From: Paracoccus marcusii
GTDB taxonomy: Bacteria; Pseudomonadota; Alphaproteobacteria; Rhodobacterales; Rhodobacteraceae
Assembly (NCBI RefSeq): GCF_006151785.1
Contig: NZ_VDDD01000012.1
Location: forward strand, 1 to 44,752
Direction of reading: 5' to 3'
Length of the DNA: 44,752 bases
Below, piece after piece: positions 38,963 through 44,752 of this stretch; the stretch's first letter is position 1, and every line of letters begins with the position of its first letter. The notes beneath the pieces are model-generated. The model made no database searches. It saw only the letters and a list, made by a program, of their open reading frames with translations, and was not told where the DNA came from. A program made the translations under genes and the position numbers.

Positions 38963-41900
38963 ATGCCCACCGCTAAAATCGCGGCGCGCCTCGGCACGAT
39001 CAGTGGCGAGAGCGCCCGCCCTTTCATCAACGCCTTCAAGCAGGCCTGGCAGTGGCAAGGCGGCCAGTCGTGGAGCGCCCTTGTCTCGGCAGGGCACGTC
39101 ACGGTAGGCGGCCAGCTTCGGTCGATCCCTTCCGGCTCAAACGGCTACAGCACGCGCGTGTTCCACAACATGCCTGCGCAGGCGGGCGGCTCTGGCCGCT
39201 GGCGGCTGCGGTGGGAAGGCTCAGCTGAATGGACCGTGAACGGCGGCCGAAACGTCACCCGCGCGCCGAACGAGATCCAGTTCGACTTCACTGCAAACGG
39301 TTCGTCCTGGATCGATCTTTCGGTCCGCAGCATCGACCCGGCCGGCGGGTTGGTACGCAACATCTCTCTGGTTCATCAGGATGACTGGGCAGACGCCGCC
39401 CGGGGCCGCATCTTCCGGCGACAGTACCTGACCGAGGTCGCGCCTTATCATGCCCTGCGGTTCGATGAATGGCTGGGCATCCTTACAGCCGAGCATCAGG
39501 GCGGCCTGAGCATCACGTCGTGGGAAAGCCGCCCGCTGCCCACAGACGAGATGTTCTACCGCTTCGTGCCCTACGAGTGGATGGCGGCGCTCTGCCGTGA
39601 GGTCGATGCCGACATGTGGCTGTGCCTGCCGACCGCGGCGACCGACGATCACATGCACCAGTGCGCAGCCCTGATCCGCGACCTGATGCCCGCGCCGCGG
39701 CAGGTCTATGTCGAGTACAGCACCAAGACCTGGGACTTCTCCGGCACCCCACAGGCGCACTACTGCGCCGCCCGGGGCCGCGAGGCCTTCGGCACCAGCA
39801 CCGGGTCCGAGTTCCGGAACTGGTACGGCATGTGGTCGGTACAGATGGCGCAGATCTGGCGGCGTGTCTGGGGCGGGGACGAGCGGCTGCACACCGTCGT
39901 CCAGCACCAGGCGGACTGGGTCGGCGGCGAGGCCGACATCCTGCTGGCGCCGCTGTGGCGGGACCGCAGCGGGACGCGAGGTCTTCCGGTCTACGTCGCG
40001 CCGCACTCGGTGATCGACATGCTGACCGTGCACGCGCAGATCGACGGCGGCATGGCCTATGGCGGCCGGGCCTCGCAGCTGGAGGGCTGGCGTACCTCCC
40101 TGTCACAGGGCGCGGCCTTCGACCGGATCCGTGACCAGCTGCTGACAGGCAACGCATGGGGCGCAGACCGCACGGTGCGTAGCATGGTGCCCAAGTGGCG
40201 GCACTACCGCACCGAGGCGTCGAAGTACGGCATGGAGCTGGGCGCCTACGAGGTCGGCAACCACATGAACGGTGTCGGCGGCAGCACCGCCTTGCGTGCC
40301 TTCATCCACGCCTTCTCAGTCAGCCCGCAGATGGGCGAGGTCTATGCCGCGACCTTCGCCGCTCTCGATGCCGCAGGCTTCGACGGGCCGCTGGCCATGT
40401 CGGTCGAATGCCGGATGCCCGACCAGAACATTATGCACGGCCTGCAGCGCTGGTTGGGCGACCGCAACCCGGCCTGGGCCGCGGTGCGGGCGCTGATCGA
40501 GGATGCGCCCGTCACGGTGCCTGAGCCGACGCCTGTGCCGGATAGGGAACCCATCCCCACGCCCGCGCCTGTTCCAGAGCCAATCCCCACTCCGGTCCCC
40601 GTGCCGATTGATCCAACCCCCGAGGAACCCGATATGAGTGCCCGCCAAAAGCTGACTGAACTCTTGAGCGTCCTTCAATCCACCACCGCAGACCTGCAAA
40701 CCTATCTTGCCGCCGATCCTGTTGGGACGCCGCCCGATGTCGTTCCGCCGGTGGTCCTTCCGGTCTCGCCGCCCGTCGCCGCACCGGCAGGGCCGATCTG
40801 GGACCAGTACAAGCAACCGGTTCTCAGCATTCCGGCGGAGATAACCGTGCCTGCCGGTTCGGCTGACATCTACATTCCCGTGTCCGTTGATCAGTGCGAC
40901 CGCAATTCTTTCATGGCGTACGTTGATCGTCTGGTGAACCTCACGGGCGGCAGCATCAACGTCGGGTCTGCGGACTCGCAACGCGCGAAGTTTGCCGGCA
41001 TGGACGTGGTGTATCACTGGTCCCCCGGTGACGATGTCCTGCACTGGATCAAGATCACGCCTCGCGACCGCCACGCCGACGGTCAGGCGTTCCAGGTCAG
41101 CATCCGGGTCAAGGGCCTCGGGGATAAGCAGAAGGGCCGTACCGTCAAGGTTCGCTTCTCTGCGGCAGTTCCCACGCAGGTCATCACGCAGCCGTTCCAC
41201 CGCCCTCTGCGCCGCCTGGACCTTTCCCGCGCGACACGCAAGAACACGTTCGACCCTGCCACGCTGACGCACAACCCGACAGGCGATGGCGGCGACTGGA
41301 TGTCTGCCCTGAGCCACGGGCGGTCGCAGGACGGCAACCAGGAGACGGGGCTCTATGCCGATGCTTCGATCGCAGGGGCAGACAATCCCATCAGCTACGA
41401 TGCTGCCGAGAAGGCGATCCGGCTGCATTCTGTTGGATATGCGAGCCGGGTAGAATGGGACAAGCGCAACTGGAGCTATCAAGCTGCTGTGCTTCAAGGC
41501 CTGCATCGGGATGATGTCTGCGGGGTCGAGGGGGTCTGGCGCATCGAGGCCAAGATCCCCGTGCGCCGCTACAGCTGGCCAGCGTTCTGGCTCGTCAATC
41601 GTTCCAAGGCCTCTGCCGGGTTCTACTACAGCCAGTGGCCCGGCGAGATCGACATCCTGGAGAAGTTCAACCATGCATGGGGCGCGGCTGATACACCCTA
41701 CACCAGCTCGTTCGCGCAGCATTTCGGTCCGATCAACGAATGGCAGAACAAGAAGGGCGCTTTTGGAAACGACTTCGAGGTCGACCAGTACGGCTCGCCT
41801 CGCACACCGCTGGACGAGGTCTACACATCCTGGGCGGTTCATGTGGCATACGATCCGGTGGATACCACTAAGTCAGAGGTCACGTTCTTCGTGAACGACC

Positions 41901-42103
41901 GCGAGGTGGGCTGCCAGATCCTGCACGCACGACACCAGGATCTGGCCCGCAAGATCGAGTTCTACCCGATCTTCAATGTCGCCGTGAAAACGCCGTCAGG
42001 TTACACTCCGGAGCGGTACAATACCGACGACGGGCGCGGCCGAACCGGTGACATGCTGGTGCGGGATGTGGCTTACTACTCGACGGGCGCACAGTTCACC
42101 TGA
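38963..42103 (+). CDS. Tailspike with GH-A-like domain and active-site-intact GH16 glycanase
   Basis: 1046 aa. N-terminal 140 residues form a beta capsule (MPTAKIAARLGTISGESARP). About 155-520 is a TIM-barrel glycosidase-like region; its usual acid/base motif (YSNExW) reads EYSTKTWD at 251-258, so it looks degenerate, while a later GAYEVGNH (E430) resembles the nucleophile region. A proline-rich linker (about 518-557) and a beta insert follow. About 800-1046 is a GH16-type concanavalin fold with WPGEIDILEKF at 893-902, where E895 (nucleophile) and E900 (acid/base) are in the GH16 order E-I-D-I-L-E. Such enzymes cut beta-1,3/1,4-glucans, galactans or related polysaccharides. Expected role: degrade host surface glycan during adsorption. 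Confidence 0.85.
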   Translation: MPTAKIAARLGTISGESARPFINAFKQAWQWQGGQSWSALVSAGHVTVGGQLRSIPSGSNGYSTRVFHNMPAQAGGSGRWRLRWEGSAEWTVNGGRNVTRAPNEIQFDFTANGSSWIDLSVRSIDPAGGLVRNISLVHQDDWADAARGRIFRRQYLTEVAPYHALRFDEWLGILTAEHQGGLSITSWESRPLPTDEMFYRFVPYEWMAALCREVDADMWLCLPTAATDDHMHQCAALIRDLMPAPRQVYVEYSTKTWDFSGTPQAHYCAARGREAFGTSTGSEFRNWYGMWSVQMAQIWRRVWGGDERLHTVVQHQADWVGGEADILLAPLWRDRSGTRGLPVYVAPHSVIDMLTVHAQIDGGMAYGGRASQLEGWRTSLSQGAAFDRIRDQLLTGNAWGADRTVRSMVPKWRHYRTEASKYGMELGAYEVGNHMNGVGGSTALRAFIHAFSVSPQMGEVYAATFAALDAAGFDGPLAMSVECRMPDQNIMHGLQRWLGDRNPAWAAVRALIEDAPVTVPEPTPVPDREPIPTPAPVPEPIPTPVPVPIDPTPEEPDMSARQKLTELLSVLQSTTADLQTYLAADPVGTPPDVVPPVVLPVSPPVAAPAGPIWDQYKQPVLSIPAEITVPAGSADIYIPVSVDQCDRNSFMAYVDRLVNLTGGSINVGSADSQRAKFAGMDVVYHWSPGDDVLHWIKITPRDRHADGQAFQVSIRVKGLGDKQKGRTVKVRFSAAVPTQVITQPFHRPLRRLDLSRATRKNTFDPATLTHNPTGDGGDWMSALSHGRSQDGNQETGLYADASIAGADNPISYDAAEKAIRLHSVGYASRVEWDKRNWSYQAAVLQGLHRDDVCGVEGVWRIEAKIPVRRYSWPAFWLVNRSKASAGFYYSQWPGEIDILEKFNHAWGAADTPYTSSFAQHFGPINEWQNKKGAFGNDFEVDQYGSPRTPLDEVYTSWAVHVAYDPVDTTKSEVTFFVNDREVGCQILHARHQDLARKIEFYPIFNVAVKTPSGYTPERYNTDDGRGRTGDMLVRDVAYYSTGAQFT

Positions 42104-42130
42104 TCTGATCTCCATCGTTCCGACCAACTA

Positions 42131-42171
42131 GCCCGCCACAGCGCGGGCTTTTTCATGCCCGGTCGCCGGGC
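42131..42171 (+). terminator. Terminator with following second hairpin after the tailspike
   Basis: GCCCGC (42131-42136) pairs with GCGGGC (42143-42148), then TTTTT (42149-42153) and CATG, then GCCCGG (42157-42162) with CCGGGC (42166-42171). Same layout as at 20544-20588. It separates the tail genes from the lysis cassette. Confidence 0.7.
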
Positions 42172-42202
42172 GTGAACCCCACCCCATTTTACGGAGGCCG
42201 TG

Positions 42203-42250
42203 ATGGCTGTTGACACCACCCGCCGTCGCACGGCCGGGCCGATACCATGA
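42203..42250 (+). CDS. 15-aa leader peptide upstream of the holin-like gene
   Basis: A strong ribosome site (ACGGAGGCCGTG) precedes ATG at 42203, which encodes MAVDTTRRRTAGPIP and stops at 42250, overlapping the ATG of the next gene (ATGA). Arg-rich. Since the next gene has no ribosome site of its own, this ORF probably couples its translation. Functional as a leader or simply a relic of a longer N-terminus. Confidence 0.5.
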   Translation: MAVDTTRRRTAGPIP

Positions 42251-42522
42251 ATGAGCTGATGACCCTCGTCCGGGAGGTGGGCGGCGGCCTCGCCGGTGTC
42301 GTGATCGTCGTCCAGGGCTGGGCCAACTGGATCCAGTACAAGCGCAACGGCGAGTTGCAGGACAAGATGCTGGAGATGGCGCAGGCGATGGTGAAGGAAA
42401 GCCGCGACCTGATCACCGACACGAACAAGACCACCGCGGCAAACACCGAAATCATGGGCCGGGCTGTCCGGCTCTTGGAGGATCGCCGGAGCGAAACCCG
42501 GCTTCTGGAGGATCGGCGATGA
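42247..42522 (+). CDS. Small membrane protein of the lysis cassette, 91 aa
   Basis: Starts MNELMTLVREVGGGLAGVVI and has one hydrophobic segment (about 11-30, VGGGLAGVVIVVQGWANWI) followed by a long charged helix with two copies of the RLLEDRRSETR motif at the end. One-pass proteins of this size preceding small soluble genes are typical of phage spanin/holin-type cassettes. Coupled by ATGA to its neighbours on both sides. The terminal LLEDRR repeat (positions about 73-91) is a small tandem duplication. Confidence 0.6.
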   Translation: MNELMTLVREVGGGLAGVVIVVQGWANWIQYKRNGELQDKMLEMAQAMVKESRDLITDTNKTTAANTEIMGRAVRLLEDRRSETRLLEDRR

Positions 42523-42698
42523 TGGGGCGGCTCATTCGACAGCTGACCGGCCACGGGCGCAGGGCCGAAGAGGCCGACACGATCATGCGCGAGCACATGA
42601 ATGAATCGGCCCCGGAGAAGCGGGCCATCAAGGCGCGGGTGCGGGCAATCGAACGCCTCGTGGAGCAGCTGGAGAAGGACACGCAGACATGGCACTGA
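42519..42698 (+). CDS. Small soluble helical protein of the lysis cassette, 59 aa
   Basis: Starts MMGRLIRQLTGHGRRAEEAD (the ATG overlaps the preceding stop) and ends LEKDTQTWH. It is a highly charged helix with a predicted coiled coil (KRAIKARVRAIERLVEQLEK). The stop overlaps the following gene by 10 bases. Short coiled-coil proteins in this position can be anti-holins or spanin components; this is positional inference. No signal peptide is visible. Confidence 0.55.
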   Translation: MMGRLIRQLTGHGRRAEEADTIMREHMNESAPEKRAIKARVRAIERLVEQLEKDTQTWH

Positions 42699-43081
42699 CA
42701 ATCGGGCTGATCGCCGTCATCAACGCGCTCGGCTATTTCGCCGTGATCTGGGCATTCCGCGCCAGCTTCCGCGAGCTGAGGTCCGCGACCTGGTGGTTCG
42801 CCACAGGCTTCATGATCCTCGCCGGTGCCATCATCCTGCGCGGAGCCTATTGGGACGTGTTCATGCCTCTTCTGAGGCTATGGGCGCCAGATGCGGCAGC
42901 TTGGCTTTCCGATCACGTTGGGCGCTATGCCAACATCGTCTTCGGCCTGATGAAGATGGCGTCGTTCTTCTGCGCGCTGAAGTGTCGGCAGATGCTCATC
43001 CCACAAGAGGAAAGGCATCACTGGCCGATCTGGAAGGCCTGGTTGCACCCGACCAAGATCCGGCTGCTGCCGTGGCGGTGA
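42689..43081 (+). CDS. Polytopic membrane protein, possible holin, 130 aa
   Basis: MALTIGLIAVINALGYFAVI begins the protein. Hydrophobic segments lie at about 4-24, 36-56 (GFMILAGAIILRGAYWDVF) and 80-100 (ANIVFGLMKMASFFCALK), giving three membrane crossings, with a basic C-terminus (HPTKIRLLPWR). Size, topology and position at the end of the late region fit a class I holin. Sequence family is not recognised, and no endolysin follows. A perfect terminator comes 30 bases after its stop. Confidence 0.6.
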   Translation: MALTIGLIAVINALGYFAVIWAFRASFRELRSATWWFATGFMILAGAIILRGAYWDVFMPLLRLWAPDAAAWLSDHVGRYANIVFGLMKMASFFCALKCRQMLIPQEERHHWPIWKAWLHPTKIRLLPWR

Positions 43082-43112
43082 TTGGAGCAACAAACTCTAA
43101 TTGTGTGTTTGC

Positions 43113-43142
43113 AACATGAGGCTAGCTCTGCCTCATGTTTTT
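43113..43142 (+). terminator. Perfect ten-base-pair terminator ending the late operon
   Basis: AACATGAGGC (43113-43122) pairs with GCCTCATGTT (43130-43139) around TAGCTCT, then TTT to 43142. It terminates the rightward late transcript. The stop codon of the convergent hydrolase gene (43133-43135) lies inside the 3' arm of the stem. Confidence 0.88.
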
Positions 43143-44248
43143 AGAAGCGCCGTCATTTCGTTACCGATTATCGAGCATAGCCCATCTAAGTCAGGTGGAA
43201 TATGCCCTGCCTTTTTATCGTGATACTCGATAAAATTGAAAGCAGCCCTTCGGAAGCGTTTTTCAACCGAGCTTCGAAATGGTAAATAATGCTCTTTAAA
43301 GTGGTGTTCGTCATCCACATTCTGAACATATATTACAGACGCTTGAAACCGCATGCTTGAATGGTCATAATCAATAAGGTTTGTTTGGCAAGGTGTATTC
43401 AGTCGCTTTCTTTGGAACGCCTCAACCGCTGATCTGACTTCGAACCGAAGTGCGTCAGTCTGTGGGTTGATTGCAATGGCCTGATCTATGCACCCTAGAA
43501 GGGTCGCGCCAATCGCGGCAAATCCGCCTCCCGAACTACCAAAACCCACAATTTTTGCTTGTGAGCTTATTTTTCTTATCTGATCAACAACTGGTTGTAG
43601 CGTCTGAGGAAGGCTGTTTTCACCACTGTTTCCTAGGTACCAACCAAGGACAATTCTATCTTTTCCCACCGTAAGAGGATCTACTACACAGAATACAGGA
43701 TGCTTGAAACGTTTTGCCCATGACCAGCGCTGAAATGGAGCTTTTTCTGCTTCAAGCTTCGCGTTTGTTAATGCTCCATTGAAAAATATAATTACTTTAG
43801 ACCAATCAGTGGCATTGTGAAAATATACTCCGCCGCAAGCGCCCTCTGATGATTGAGTTAGTTCCTCTAACGATTTATATTCTGTAAAGTTATGGGGTTT
43901 TCTTGACGTAATACTACGCACCCAGACTGGGCCATCGCCATAATCAAAACCTAGCCTAATTTTTTCATGATGCGGGATTGTTATTGAAAATCCATGATTG
44001 TCGTCTTCAACTTCAACATCGAGCCGTTCTTTCAGATGTCTCGACACATCTGCTCGGGGTTGGCGCACTTCCAGCCTGTGAAGTTCCGAACCAGTATCAA
44101 TCACAAAAGTAGGTTTTGTAGTGGTAGCGTCAAAAGCCCAACCAGAGATTTTCAAATGGTCGCAATCAACAACTTGACCCGCCTTGGGATTATCAATGAA
44201 ATATTTGAGCCCATCGATAGTATCCAACTCAACACACTTATATTCCAT
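43133..44248 (-). CDS. AT-rich alpha/beta hydrolase-like cargo protein, 371 aa
   Basis: Starts MEYKCVELDTIDGLKYFIDN with AGGAG upstream; a TTG four codons earlier has no site. About residues 20-120 are a beta module with KISGWAFD, VIDTGSELHRLEV and VWVRSI, a type often attached to surface-glycan enzymes. About 140-371 is an alpha/beta hydrolase fold: nucleophile elbow VGFGSSGGGFAAI (S239 in G-x-S-x-G), NPQTDAL with the acid and DKKAGHIPPD with the His. No signal peptide. Codon use is AT-rich, unlike the phage genes. Transcribed opposite the late operon, it is likely an independent cargo gene. Deacetylase or acyl-hydrolase activity on a glycan is a guess from domain company; substrate is unknown. 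Confidence 0.72.
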   Translation of the reverse strand: MEYKCVELDTIDGLKYFIDNPKAGQVVDCDHLKISGWAFDATTTKPTFVIDTGSELHRLEVRQPRADVSRHLKERLDVEVEDDNHGFSITIPHHEKIRLGFDYGDGPVWVRSITSRKPHNFTEYKSLEELTQSSEGACGGVYFHNATDWSKVIIFFNGALTNAKLEAEKAPFQRWSWAKRFKHPVFCVVDPLTVGKDRIVLGWYLGNSGENSLPQTLQPVVDQIRKISSQAKIVGFGSSGGGFAAIGATLLGCIDQAIAINPQTDALRFEVRSAVEAFQRKRLNTPCQTNLIDYDHSSMRFQASVIYVQNVDDEHHFKEHYLPFRSSVEKRFRRAAFNFIEYHDKKAGHIPPDLDGLCSIIGNEMTALLKT

Positions 44249-44641
44249 TGATATTACCAACTCCTATACTAACAATTTTCGTTCGGATGAACGGCTTCCG
44301 CCGTTTGTACCTCTCTTCTGCGAGGGGAAACATCGCACCTAAACGTCGTCATGCTCGGCATCACCCGCAGGTTGTTTGATGTCCAGAGGCTAAGGGTGAA
44401 CTGGTTAGAGGTTAAGAAAGAAAATGTCCCGCTGGCAGGCGGGGCGAGAACAGAAGCATAGGTAAATACACTACTGTCTACGGACCCCCAGCGACACCCG
44501 TTCCAGTACGTTCCGTCCTAAGTTTTCCTGAGAGACTAGCGGCGGTCCCAGATCGGGCAAGACAGGAACCGCCTGACCGAACGACAACGAATGAGCACGT
44601 ATCGGCTACGTGCACATTAATCGCCTGCAAATGAAAGCCAA
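44249..44641. other. Gene-free, hairpin-rich stretch
   Basis: About 390 bases with no plausible gene on either strand. It includes the 5' region of the minus-strand hydrolase, CCCGC/GCGGG inverted repeats near 44430-44450, GGCGGT/ACCGCC in the 44530-44570 region, and a perfect GCACGTA (44595-44601)/TACGTGC (44607-44613) hairpin. Attachment-site, packaging-site or small-RNA functions are all possible, and nothing here decides between them. Confidence 0.4.
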
Positions 44642-44671
44642 GCCTGCCTGCTCTGACCGGTGGGCTTTTTT
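44642..44671 (+). terminator. Terminator ahead of the last partial gene
   Basis: GCCTGCC (44642-44648) pairs with GGTGGGC (44659-44665), including two G-U pairs, followed by TTTTTT (44666-44671) and ATGCCC. It closes off whatever plus-strand transcript runs through the gap. Confidence 0.65.
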
Positions 44672-44743
44672 ATGCCCATTGACGTTGCCCCCTGCGCCTA
44701 ATCCAGTTTGAGGTAGACTCTGGCCCAACCAAGAGGACCAGAG

Positions 44744-44752
44744 ATGAAGCGC
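44744..44752 (+). CDS. Start of a truncated gene at the right edge
   Basis: AAGAGGACC lies upstream of ATG at 44744 and three codons (MKR) are visible before the window ends. It is preceded by a terminator and a TTTGAGGTAGACT promoter-like stretch, so it begins a new transcription unit. Identity unknown. Confidence 0.45.

Noticed and set aside
1-44752. CRISPR array, IS element or integrase
   Set aside because: No regular spaced repeats, no transposase ORF or terminal inverted repeats, and no tyrosine or serine recombinase motif was seen in any convincing reading frame; the integrase is probably left of the window.

Overview
The window is most of a temperate, tailed (siphovirus-type) prophage in a GC-rich alphaproteobacterium. 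High GC, strong G/C preference at codon third positions and the repressor, helicase, portal and tail families all point to Rhodobacteraceae, probably Paracoccus-like; this is inferred from sequence character, not from a search. Window edges cut both ends of the element: no integrase is visible, the first gene runs off the left edge, and a new gene starts in the last nine bases.

Layout. 1-1590 (minus): a leftward early operon of five tightly overlapping genes, headed by a TTGACA/TAACTT promoter with a 14-bp operator filling its spacer and a second operator upstream. 1792-3300: immunity region with small genes, a HEPN-like protein, a short XRE-type repressor without a protease domain, and a second operator cluster of three sites between repressor and Cro-like gene, so the architecture resembles lambda OL/OR. 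3673-9260 (plus): early genes, RusA resolvase, DnaB-like helicase and a DnaA-independent, O-like initiator gene that contains six copies of an 11-bp iteron, the likely origin. 9302-14958: cargo, with a coiled-coil ORF, an AT-rich unknown gene, and a two-gene minus-strand operon of sulfotransferase and RgpF/GT2/GT2 glycosyltransferase. 15232-15354: a possible late promoter with a short leader ending in an intrinsic terminator. 15466-28677: zinc finger, metallopeptidase, terminase, portal, scaffold, capsid, connectors, tail tube and tail chaperone with a -1 frameshift. 29236-42103: tape measure, distal tail, fibres, a nucleoside-hydrolase-like tail protein and a 1046-aa tailspike with a GH16 active site. 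42203-43081: small membrane/lysis-cassette proteins with no recognisable endolysin. 43133-44248 (minus): an AT-rich alpha/beta hydrolase with an N-terminal glycan-associated domain. 44249-44752: a gene-free, hairpin-rich stretch, a terminator and the start of another gene.

How it fits together. Repressor binding at two operator clusters would silence both early operons in the lysogen. The lytic programme replicates from the iterons in the O-like gene and packages with terL. Several genes run against, or have composition unlike, their neighbours (9685, 10322-14958, 16236, 19914, 28605, 43133) and behave like lysogen-expressed morons. The glycosyltransferase, sulfotransferase and hydrolase genes, set against a tail carrying a glycanase, suggest that the prophage rewrites the host surface polysaccharide that its own virion degrades; this is the most interesting hypothesis here.
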